Assembly: GCA_002354335.1 (NCBI GenBank) | Contig: DELI01000009.1 | Coordinates: forward strand, 1 to 64,000 | Length of the DNA stretch: 64,000 nucleotides | Direction of reading: 5' to 3' | From: Sphingobacterium sp. UBA2700 | GTDB taxonomy: Bacteria > Bacteroidota > Bacteroidia > Sphingobacteriales > Sphingobacteriaceae | Shown: one piece after another, positions 17,914-25,392 of the stretch | Layout of the letters: the number at the start of each line of letters is the position of its first letter | How positions within the stretch are numbered: position 1 is the first letter of the stretch | Notes under the pieces: model-generated | The model's database searches: none | What the model was told of the DNA's origin: nothing | The model's input: the letters and a program-made list of their open reading frames with translations, nothing else | Made by a program: the position numbers and the translations under genes

Positions 17914-18489
17914 ATGAGCGAATTTTCTATCTATTTCCAACTCGGTTGGCAACATATTCTTGACCTCAATGGATATGACCATATACTTTTTGTCATGGTG
18001 CTCTGTTGTAGCTATGTGCTGAAAGATTGGAAGAAGATCTTGTGGTTGGTGACTGCTTTTACCGTCGGCCATTCCGTGACGCTGGCGCTGGCAGCCTTCA
18101 AGATAGTAAATGTCAATTCCGAATGGATTGAATTCCTGATTCCGGTGACTATCTTAATAACGGCAATCTATAATCTACCGAAACGCCGAAAACAGCGCAG
18201 TCCAGTGTGGTTATATAGCATGGCCTTAGCATTTGGTTTTATCCACGGATTGGGGTTTTCAAACTATTTGCAATCCCTGTTAGGCAAAGAGGCAAATATC
18301 TTTTGGCCCTTGCTGTCTTTCAATATCGGTTTAGAATTCGGGCAACTTATCATCGTTTTCTTTGTTATCCTCCTTTCCGAATTGATGTTGAAGATCTTTA
18401 GGGTGACGAATAGAGATTGGAGTTTCTTCTTATCATCGGCAGTTGTCGGTATTTCACTAATTATGGCTTTAGAGCGTATTCCAGTATAA
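17914..18489 (+). CDS. HupE/UreJ-family membrane protein
   Basis: A 191-residue membrane protein with about six hydrophobic segments and the family landmarks HILDLNGYDHILFV, AFTVGHSVTLALAA and GFIHGLGFSNYLQ. The conserved His residues in these motifs suggest a bound transition metal. HupE/UreJ proteins are associated with nickel or other metal handling, and the role in this Bacteroidota branch is unknown. Its stop is 1 bp before the M1 peptidase start, so the two are cotranscribed and the peptidase may depend on metal delivered by it. Confidence 0.85.
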   Translation: MSEFSIYFQLGWQHILDLNGYDHILFVMVLCCSYVLKDWKKILWLVTAFTVGHSVTLALAAFKIVNVNSEWIEFLIPVTILITAIYNLPKRRKQRSPVWLYSMALAFGFIHGLGFSNYLQSLLGKEANIFWPLLSFNIGLEFGQLIIVFFVILLSELMLKIFRVTNRDWSFFLSSAVVGISLIMALERIPV

Positions 18490-18490
18490 T

Positions 18491-20839
18491 ATGAAAAAAA
18501 TCAAGGTTTTTGCATTTGCAATCGGCTTAACTGCTATCTTTTCCCAGCAGGCTGTAGCACAGTCGTTGAACAATCCAGGGTCTAACCATGGAAATAAGTT
18601 TGAACAACTCGGTACCCTGATATCCGATCCAAATATCTTCCGTACCGCCTCGGGCGCACCGGGAGCAATGTACTGGCAGCAGAAGGCTGATTATGTAATC
18701 CATTGTGAGGTGGATGATGTCAATCAGGTCTTAAAGGGTTCTGAGACCATCACTTATACCAACAATTCTCCTGATCCCTTAGACTACTTATGGATTCAAC
18801 TGGATGAAAATGAGCATGCCGATGACGCAGAGAGCAAAAGTTTCGACCAAAGCAGCTTGAATGAACGCATGTCGCTGGAAAGACTGAAGGGTTTGGTTCC
18901 TGAAAAGAAAGGCTTCGGCGTCAAAATCCGCAAGGTAGCCGACGGAGCGAACAAGCCTTTAAAATATACTATCAATTATACCATGATGCGGATCGATCTT
19001 CCCGCTCCGTTGAAACCAGGTGCAAAGATGGTTCTGAACATCGATTGGGACTACAAAATCTCCAATCGTATGGTAGAAGGTGGACGTGGTGGCTACGAGT
19101 ATTTCGAAAAGGATGGCAACTACCTGTACACTATTGCGCAATGGTTTCCTCGAATGGCCGTTTACTCGGATTTTCAAGGTTGGCAAAATAAGCAGTTTAC
19201 CGGAAGAGGGGAGTTTGCCTTGGTATTCGGTGACTATAAAGTTCATATCACCGTTCCGGCAGATCATATCGTTGGAGCGACGGGGGTATGTCAGAATTAC
19301 CCACAGATGTTGAATGCCACACAGATGGACCGTTGGAAGAGGGCGCAGCAATCGCACGAACCTATCGAAATCGTGACGCTCGAGGATGCTAAAAAAGCAA
19401 TGGGACAAAAATCCTCAGCAAAGAAAACCTGGATATATGAAGCAAAAAATGTAAGAGACTTCGCCTTCGTAAGTTCGAGAAGGCTGGTTTGGGATGCTTT
19501 GAAAGTGAAAGATGGGATTGAAGGTAATCAACCGATGGCGATGTCCTATTACGGTCCGGAAGCATATCCTTTATACAGAAAGTATTCGACCAAGGCGGTT
19601 GCTCATACGCTAAGAACCTATTCAAAATATTCCATCCCTTATCCATATCCTGTAGCCATTTCTGTGGAGGCTGCAAATGGAATGGAATATCCGATGATCT
19701 GCTTTAATTACGGTCGCGCTGATGAGGATGGAACTTATTCTGAAGCGGTAAAATATGGGATGATCGGTGTGATCATCCATGAAGTAGGACACAACTTCTT
19801 CCCGATGATCGTCAATTCCGACGAGCGCCAATGGACCTGGATGGATGAAGGCTTGAATACTTTCCTACAGTTTCTAACCGAACAGGAATGGGACAAAGAC
19901 TTTCCATCGCGCCGTGGTCCTGCCTACAAAATTACAGACTATATGAAGCTTCCAAAAAATCAATTGGAGCCCATTATGACCAACTCGGAAAACATCATTC
20001 AGTTCGGTCCAAATGCATACGCAAAACCTGCAACAGCTTTAAACATCTTGCGCGAAACCGTGATGGGACGCGACTTATTCGATTTCGCATTTAAACAGTA
20101 TTCCCAACGCTGGGCATTCAAACATCCAACACCAGCAGATTTCTTCCGTACGATGGAAGATGCCTCTGGCGTAGATCTGGACTGGTTTTGGAGAGGTTGG
20201 TTCTTCAGCACAGATCCGGTTGAAATCTCCCTGGAGAATGTAACGCAATATAAGATGACTGGTGGAAATCCGGCAGAAGCGCAGAAAAGTAGGAAAGAAG
20301 CCTTCGAAAAAGACCTGAATAGCATCAGCAGGAAGCGCAACATGGAGGATAATATGGCTTTCTTGGTCGAAAAGGATACGTCACTTTTAGACTTCTATAA
20401 CAAATGGGACAGGTTCGCCGTGCGTCCGGAAGACCAAAGCAATTACCAGCAGTTCTACAGCGGCCTTAGCCAAAAAGAAAAGGATATTTTTGATGGAAAG
20501 ATCTCTTTCTACGAATTAACTTTTAAAAATAATGGCGGTTTAGTGATGCCCCTGATTATTGAATGGAACTTCGCCGACGGAACCAAAGAAATTGACCGTA
20601 TCTCTGCCTACATATGGCGACATAATGAGCAGGAAGCAACAAAAGTCTTCGCCAAAGCGAAAGACGTTGTCAGCATCCGCCTAGATCCATATCGCGAAAC
20701 CGCAGATATCGATGAAGCAAACAATGCATGGCCGCGACAAGCACAGCCATCGCGCTTCGAAATCTTCAAAGAAAACGGAAGAAGCGCAAGAGGGCAGTCT
20801 ACAGAATCCAACCCGATGAAGGAGGCGAGGAAAAAGTAG
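18491..20839 (+). CDS. M1-family zinc metallopeptidase, exported
   Basis: A 782-residue peptidase with a signal peptide (1-23, ending VAQS). It has the exopeptidase-like motif GMEYPM and a zinc site HEVGH at 430-434 with the third ligand Glu453 in WMDEG, which is the canonical HEXXH-X18-E spacing. It probably trims peptides in the periplasm or outside the cell. The C-terminal 200 residues are charged and less conserved. The TAG stop after ARKK is the first triplet of a TTAGTAG repeat array, so the last few residues may be acquired. Confidence 0.9.
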   Translation: MKKIKVFAFAIGLTAIFSQQAVAQSLNNPGSNHGNKFEQLGTLISDPNIFRTASGAPGAMYWQQKADYVIHCEVDDVNQVLKGSETITYTNNSPDPLDYLWIQLDENEHADDAESKSFDQSSLNERMSLERLKGLVPEKKGFGVKIRKVADGANKPLKYTINYTMMRIDLPAPLKPGAKMVLNIDWDYKISNRMVEGGRGGYEYFEKDGNYLYTIAQWFPRMAVYSDFQGWQNKQFTGRGEFALVFGDYKVHITVPADHIVGATGVCQNYPQMLNATQMDRWKRAQQSHEPIEIVTLEDAKKAMGQKSSAKKTWIYEAKNVRDFAFVSSRRLVWDALKVKDGIEGNQPMAMSYYGPEAYPLYRKYSTKAVAHTLRTYSKYSIPYPYPVAISVEAANGMEYPMICFNYGRADEDGTYSEAVKYGMIGVIIHEVGHNFFPMIVNSDERQWTWMDEGLNTFLQFLTEQEWDKDFPSRRGPAYKITDYMKLPKNQLEPIMTNSENIIQFGPNAYAKPATALNILRETVMGRDLFDFAFKQYSQRWAFKHPTPADFFRTMEDASGVDLDWFWRGWFFSTDPVEISLENVTQYKMTGGNPAEAQKSRKEAFEKDLNSISRKRNMEDNMAFLVEKDTSLLDFYNKWDRFAVRPEDQSNYQQFYSGLSQKEKDIFDGKISFYELTFKNNGGLVMPLIIEWNFADGTKEIDRISAYIWRHNEQEATKVFAKAKDVVSIRLDPYRETADIDEANNAWPRQAQPSRFEIFKENGRSARGQSTESNPMKEARKK

Positions 20840-20941
20840 TTAGTAGTTAGTAGTTAGTAGTTAGTAGTTAGACCTATGGCGGTTATAGAATTTAGACAAA
20901 AAATATAGGTCTTAATACTAACTACTAAGTACTAACTACTA
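20836..20941. repeat. Interspersed repeat family A, copy 3 (short)
   Basis: A minimal version, about 105 bp: a TAGTTAG array (20836-20870), GACCTATGG, a 25-bp centre, then ATATAGGTCTTAATACTAAC and the inverted array (20902-20941). It lacks the GGAAAGGAAGGAT core, showing that the inverted ends alone define the element. Confidence 0.75.
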
Positions 20942-20991
20942 TGAGAGTCTAATATTGCTAGAAGGTCAGGTGCTGTTTGCTATTTCTATAT

Positions 20992-21540
20992 TTAAGAATG
21001 GCTATCCGATTTGAGTTTGCTGAAGACAATCAGATCTCGAAACACCAGGTTTCCGGCCCATTCGCCATTGCGCTTGATCCCTTCTTGGATAAAGCCTAAT
21101 CTTTTTGGAATAGCAATACTTTTCTCATTACCAACGGCGCAGCAGATCTGTATCCGTTCGATACCCATCTCATCAAAAATGATGTATGTAAGTTTGTCTA
21201 CGACCGTTGACATAATACCTTGCCCTTGATAATCCTCCGATAGCCAGTAACCGATCTCGGTATTTTTGTTCAGGTAGTCGGTTTCTTTGGTGCCGATAAG
21301 TCCGATCATACGATCGTCATAGCAGATTTTATAGACATAGTCTTTCTTGGCTTTTCGAAGTTCTATCGCCATGTCGACAAAACCCTTCGTATCCTTTACT
21401 TCATGAGTGAACTGTACAAAGGGTAACCATTCTCCTAAATAATCGCGTTGCGTATTGATGTAGTTAAAAATCGTTCTAGCGTCGCTATTAACTAGGAATT
21501 TCAAGGAAATATGGTTGTCTATGCGAATGCTTCTTTTCAT
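20992..21540 (-). CDS. GNAT acetyltransferase, RimJ/RimL-like
   Basis: A 182-residue Gcn5-related N-acetyltransferase. The acetyl-CoA-binding motif A is visible as GYWLSEDYQGQGIMS, followed by CAVGNEKSIAIPKRLGF, typical of RimJ/RimL-like enzymes that acetylate N-termini of ribosomal proteins or small amines. It lies 11 bp downstream of the TetR-type gene, so the two are likely one operon and the regulator may control it. Substrate unknown. Confidence 0.85.
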   Translation of the reverse strand: MKRSIRIDNHISLKFLVNSDARTIFNYINTQRDYLGEWLPFVQFTHEVKDTKGFVDMAIELRKAKKDYVYKICYDDRMIGLIGTKETDYLNKNTEIGYWLSEDYQGQGIMSTVVDKLTYIIFDEMGIERIQICCAVGNEKSIAIPKRLGFIQEGIKRNGEWAGNLVFRDLIVFSKLKSDSHS

Positions 21541-21551
21541 CTGCTGTTGTT

Positions 21552-22238
21552 TTAGTCTTCCTTCGGTTTGCCGGAGGTGCTTATTAAAAGATCTAATGTG
21601 TTTTCTATGGTTCTATTGATTCTTTCTTTTCCTTCAGGGGTATTGATGTCGATACCGCAAAAAGTGCTGCCGTTTGAGCTGGCGTGGAGCGCAAGATAAT
21701 ATAGTCCCGCGGTCTGAATTGCCAGGAGCGCACGCAGGTCTATATCCTTATTGGGATAGCTTTCTTCAAACTTGTTCAATAACAGTTCGCCAACTTCTTC
21801 GCGGCTATCCGCAAGCTTACGGAGCGGTTTGCTCTTCACACCCAGTTCCCAATGAATGATCCGTTGAAGTATCTTGTCATTCAGGACCTGTTCAAATTGT
21901 CCTTGTAATAAGTTTACCATCGCCAGTTTACTTAAGTTTTCCGCTTGCAACAGTGTCTCAATTTGTTTGTTTGCTTTAGATTTCCAGTAGTCTTGTCGGG
22001 TAATATACAGCTCGATCAAATTGTCTAAGCTACCAAAATAGGTGTAGACCAGTTTTCTGTCCAGCCCACTCTCACTAGCGATATTAGCTACGGTAAGCCC
22101 TGGATATCCGTGTTTCTTAATTACTTTGCCTACTGCCGCAATTAGTTTCTCCATCGTTCTGGCTTTCTCTCGGATCGGTCCGGCCGTCACTTTTCTCGGT
22201 TTTTTCTTTGGTTTTTCCTCCATTTTACTTTTTTGCAT
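21552..22238 (-). CDS. TetR-family transcriptional regulator
   Basis: A 228-residue regulator. A Lys-rich N-terminal tail precedes a TetR helix-turn-helix (about 35-80; GYPGLTVANIASESGLD then YTYFGSLDNLIELY), and the C-terminal part is a helical ligand-binding domain. I chose ATG 22238, because the upstream 20 codons from 22298 read through AT-rich leader sequence. It probably regulates itself and the downstream acetyltransferase. The inducer is unknown. Confidence 0.85.
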   Translation of the reverse strand: MQKSKMEEKPKKKPRKVTAGPIREKARTMEKLIAAVGKVIKKHGYPGLTVANIASESGLDRKLVYTYFGSLDNLIELYITRQDYWKSKANKQIETLLQAENLSKLAMVNLLQGQFEQVLNDKILQRIIHWELGVKSKPLRKLADSREEVGELLLNKFEESYPNKDIDLRALLAIQTAGLYYLALHASSNGSTFCGIDINTPEGKERINRTIENTLDLLISTSGKPKED

Positions 22239-22339
22239 AGGTATGTGTGATGCTAAAATAATCTGCTTCGAATATTTTCGAAGCCCTGTGGTTCCCAATC
22301 ACGATTATTTTAATCTTAATTTACTCATTATTAATAATA

Positions 22340-23395
22340 CTATTGTTTTTCTTCTTTTGTTTTTTGCTCCTTGGATGGCGAATCGCTGTACTGATTCATA
22401 CTCTGCGTTATTCTTCTTTTTATTCGATTTACTAAGTAACGAGGAGCGAGCACTTTCATACATTCTCCGAAGCCCAATATCTCTCTTTCGAGTTCAAAAT
22501 TCAATACAACATCGATTCGGATAATGATGCTGCCATCATCGAAGCGATTCAATATCTGTTGCGAATTATGTAGAGGCTTAGTCTCCACATAGGGCGCATT
22601 CTTTGATTCAACGCGCAATAACACCTTGTTCCCGCGGTCTTTGAGCGATTTAGTAACACCAATCGTATCGGCATAATAGCGCTCAAAATCTACGCCTTCA
22701 TAGGGTTCAAAATGCGACTTTGCCATCTCTGCGATGTCATGGATACGGTCTAGAGCCAAGGTCTGTATGCCATTGTTTTTCTTATGCCTACAGATTAGGA
22801 ACCAGCGATTTCTATACTCCTTCAATAAATAAGGGAAATAAACAGCATCAGATGCCGTGTCGGTTTTGAAGGATTTATAGGTAATCAGCAAAGGTATCTC
22901 TTCGCGGATAGCCCTGTGCAGTATGTTTATCCAATTGAGCCCTTTCAATAATGTGTTGCTTTCCATCTGTATGGCTTGCTTATGTTCGCCGGAGCTGACC
23001 AGCATATTATCTTCCAAACGTGCAATGATATCGCTCATCTCCTCAAAATAGGCGAAGCCGTTCAGGTGTTTTAGGACTTCCACAACTTCCTTCATCTTTT
23101 CCATATCGGTAACAGAAATAGGCGAGTTGCTGATGCTGTAGCTCGGATCTTCGTAGGAGTAATACTTTCTGTCGGTCACAATGATAGGTGCGTTGTAACC
23201 GAGCTTATTCGATCGCATCAATTGTATGTCGGCTTGAATCGTACGTTTACTGACTCCATTATGAATTCCTTCCAACTCATAAAGCTGTTCGGAAACCTTT
23301 TCTATAAGTTCATCCAGCGTCCATTTGCGATGCTTTTGGCGTAGACAATTATCGATCGTTTTATAACGTATTAAGGCGAGTTTGTTTGTTGACAT
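22340..23395 (-). CDS. WYL-domain transcriptional regulator
   Basis: A 351-residue protein with an N-terminal winged helix-turn-helix (about 5-75, with GVSKRTIQADIQLM), a central WYL domain (about 150-235, including RNRWFLICRHK and LALDRI) and a C-terminal WCX-like extension. WYL domains in other regulators sense nucleic-acid ligands. It is divergent from the slipin–rtcB operon and shares an 850-bp control region holding a tRNA-like RNA. I infer that it regulates the RNA-repair operon, taking the place of the RtcR regulator used in proteobacteria. The C-terminus is Lys/Glu-rich. Confidence 0.88.
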   Translation of the reverse strand: MSTNKLALIRYKTIDNCLRQKHRKWTLDELIEKVSEQLYELEGIHNGVSKRTIQADIQLMRSNKLGYNAPIIVTDRKYYSYEDPSYSISNSPISVTDMEKMKEVVEVLKHLNGFAYFEEMSDIIARLEDNMLVSSGEHKQAIQMESNTLLKGLNWINILHRAIREEIPLLITYKSFKTDTASDAVYFPYLLKEYRNRWFLICRHKKNNGIQTLALDRIHDIAEMAKSHFEPYEGVDFERYYADTIGVTKSLKDRGNKVLLRVESKNAPYVETKPLHNSQQILNRFDDGSIIIRIDVVLNFELEREILGFGECMKVLAPRYLVNRIKRRITQSMNQYSDSPSKEQKTKEEKQ

Positions 23396-23568
23396 GCTGT
23401 TTTGAAGTAAAATACGCTTTCAATAAAGATAAAGGATTTTGAAGTTCTACGCAATGTATTTGCGTACTTATAAGTTTTGAGGAAGAATGTTCCGTTTTGT
23501 TTTTATTTTTTATGGCTGATTATCAGTTGTATATCATGTTTTCTAAATAAATATTCGCTTCTTTTTTT

Positions 23569-23591
23569 ATTGCGCAAAATGGCTGCGCAAT
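23569..23591. promoter_or_regulatory. 8-bp inverted repeat between WYL and slipin genes, possible operator
   Basis: ATTGCGCA (23569-23576), seven-base spacer, TGCGCAAT (23584-23591). Perfect dyad in an otherwise AT-rich stretch about 175 bp upstream of the WYL start. A plausible binding site for the WYL regulator, or a small hairpin. No direct evidence. Confidence 0.35.
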
Positions 23592-23646
23592 GCTGTGTGC
23601 ATCTTTGTCATGTCGGGAGCGACAAATAGTTCATTGAATAATAAAA

Positions 23647-23694
23647 GCAGAAAGCTTTTCAAGATATATATCCCAACGGATATATGGCATCTGC
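23647..23694 (+). other. Two-tier hairpin upstream of the tRNA-like RNA
   Basis: Inner stem ATATATCC (23666-23673) with GGATATAT (23678-23685) around CAAC. Outer stem GCAGA (23647-23651) with TCTGC (23690-23694). It may be the 5' domain of the same transcript as the tRNA-like modules, or a leader element of the slipin–rtcB mRNA. Confidence 0.35.
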
Positions 23695-23779
23695 GGAGAT
23701 TTCTTTAATCTGATCTTCTGTTTCTGTATAGCAGGGAAGTGTTGGTTCGGTCGAACATAATATACTGGTTAAAAGTCAA

Positions 23780-23870
23780 AGCAATGTCTCTCGTTATGAG
23801 TCGCAAGTTCGAAGCTTGCCTTCGCTTGTCGAAGTAGCTCAGGTGGTTAGAGCAATAACAGCAAAATGAG
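23780..23870 (+). ncRNA. Circularly permuted tRNA-like RNA, Y RNA (YrlA-like) candidate
   Basis: Read in order, every tRNA secondary element is present with canonical spacing but starting from the 3' half: anticodon-stem strand GTTAT (23793-23797), five-base variable loop, T stem GCAAG/CTTGC with a seven-base TTCGAAG loop (23803-23819), acceptor strands CTTCG/CGAAG joined by a CTTGT loop (23820-23834), TA as bases 8-9, D stem GCTC/GAGC with an AGGTGGTTA loop (23837-23853), base 26 A, then ATAAC (23855-23859), which pairs with GTTAT. The acceptor end is closed and the chain ends leave through the anticodon stem. That is the topology of the tRNA-mimic module of bacterial YrlA RNAs, which are often linked to rtcB. 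No Ro/Rsr gene is in the window. Transcript ends are not determined. Confidence 0.6.
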
Positions 23871-23944
23871 GGTTCGAATCCCTCGCACTTGAAGAAAGTG
23901 TCTACGGTAGTTGGGCGAAAGCCTACAAAGTTTGAATCTACTTT
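23868..23944 (+). ncRNA. Second, looser tRNA-like module
   Basis: T-arm-like GAGGG-TTCGAAT-CCCTC (23868-23884), then an acceptor-like hairpin GCACTT-GAAGA-AAGTGT (23885-23901), then GTAG...CTAC (23907-23926) enclosing a GGC-GAAA-GCC stem, then another T-arm-like AAAGT...ACTTT (23927-23944). The order mirrors the first module, but I could not find a pairing anticodon stem. It could be a second Y RNA-like unit or the 3' domain of the same RNA. Confidence 0.4.
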
Positions 23945-24246
23945 TCAAAAAGATTCTCTTAACAGTTATGATCTTCTTGTAAAAAAAGATCCTTGAAGCT
24001 TTCCTTTCTTGTTCGGCAAACTTATCCTCTTCAGAGCGTAAGTGAGCAATTGAGAGCTGTCCTGCGAGCAAAGCATCTTTTCGATCGGACTGAAGCAAAG
24101 CATTTTGAATTGACCTAAGGGTTTTAGGCAATATCGGAATTCTTGAAATCAGCGACATCTAAAAGACCCTTTTCTCCCGATAGATCGCAATGAACAAGGC
24201 TGGAGAGCTTTATAAAATGTATGGTATAATATAAAATGATAAAACG

Positions 24247-25341
24247 ATGAAAAGAGTAACAATTAACAAAAATGAAGTAGGATTGGTTGTTAAGAACAAA
24301 GCAGTAGTACGAGTACTTAATGAAGGAAAACATTGGGTAGGCTTCGGCGAACGCGCTGATATCTACAACATGTCAAATCCGTTTCAGGTTACTCAGGATC
24401 TGGATGTTTTATTGCAGATGCCTACATTCACCGAATTGGTCGAAGTCGTGGAAGTTGGAGATAATGAGATTGCTTTGCAGTATGTGAACAACAACTTCAA
24501 AGGAGTCTTAGCCGCCGGTCGTCATGTTTTTTGGAAGGGTTTGAATTCGTTACGATTCGATATCTATGATACTTCGACTTTAGAAATTCCAAAATCTATC
24601 AACCGTGAGTTGTATGAACGTGTTCCATTTTCATACTATGTGCGACAATTTAAGGTGGAACCTACCGAAATAGGCTTATTATTTGTGGACGGGACATTCG
24701 TCAAGGAGCTTAAAGCGGGCACTTATTTTTTCTGGAAAAATACGACGACCATTCAGGTATCGAAAGTAGATTTACGATTAACGAGCATGGATGTAGTCGG
24801 CCAGGAAATCTTAACGAAAGATAAGGCGCAGGTGAGAATCAACTTTGCGATCCAATACAAAGTGATGGATGTGATGAAGGCGCTATTGGAGAACAAAAAT
24901 TACGATCAGTTATTGTATGCCGAGATGCAATTTGCATTACGCGAGTATATCGGCAACATGACGCTCGACGCCTTAATGGAAAACAAAGGATCGATTAGTG
25001 AATATGTGATCGAGGCGACGAAAGCGCAGGTCGCACAATTGGGGGTAACCTTGATGAGCGCCGGTGTGAAGGACATCATCTTACCTGGAGAAATCCGTAA
25101 GATCATGAATGAGGTTTTGATGGCAGAGAAAAAGGCGCAAGCCAATATCATCACCCGTCGTGAGGAAACTGCATCCACACGTAGCTTGTTGAATACTGCG
25201 AAGTTGTTGGAAGAAAATGCGATGTTGTTCAAATTGAAAGAAATGGAATACGTAGAGAAGATTGCCGAGAAAGTGAATGCGATATCGGTATCTGGAAATG
25301 GACAGATCGTAGATCAGTTAAAACAATTGTTCGTAAAATAG
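24247..25341 (+). CDS. Slipin (SPFH/band-7) protein of the RtcB operon
   Basis: A 364-residue SPFH-domain protein. Before the SPFH core (about 165-330) it has three related segments of about 27 residues at roughly 6-31, 69-96 and 137-163 (NEVGLVVKNKAVVRVLNEGKHW, shortened here to its pattern: acidic–I/V–GL–V–hydrophobic–L–GxHxFW). There is no N-terminal membrane helix, unlike ordinary slipins, so it is probably cytoplasmic or peripherally bound. The C-terminal third is a coiled helix rich in Glu/Ala. It lies 51 bp before rtcB. Slipin–RtcB pairing is recurrent in bacteria; the slipin may scaffold the ligase. Confidence 0.88.
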   Translation: MKRVTINKNEVGLVVKNKAVVRVLNEGKHWVGFGERADIYNMSNPFQVTQDLDVLLQMPTFTELVEVVEVGDNEIALQYVNNNFKGVLAAGRHVFWKGLNSLRFDIYDTSTLEIPKSINRELYERVPFSYYVRQFKVEPTEIGLLFVDGTFVKELKAGTYFFWKNTTTIQVSKVDLRLTSMDVVGQEILTKDKAQVRINFAIQYKVMDVMKALLENKNYDQLLYAEMQFALREYIGNMTLDALMENKGSISEYVIEATKAQVAQLGVTLMSAGVKDIILPGEIRKIMNEVLMAEKKAQANIITRREETASTRSLLNTAKLLEENAMLFKLKEMEYVEKIAEKVNAISVSGNGQIVDQLKQLFVK

Positions 25342-25392
25342 AAGTTGTATTTTTAAGATGCTGGGTAAAGCTAACTGGCTTTACCCATTGAA

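Noticed and set aside
23820..23905. Ordinary tRNA gene or simple tRNA pseudogene
   Set aside because: D and T arms are in permuted order with a closed acceptor and exactly matching anticodon-stem strands on the outside, which fits a permuted tRNA mimic better than a decayed tRNA.
23847..24158. Minus-strand 103-residue frame over the slipin leader, with a protein-like first 55 residues
   Set aside because: Its second half crosses the tRNA-like hairpins and has no coding character. No ribosome-binding site or known domain was seen; a decayed gene is possible but unsupported.
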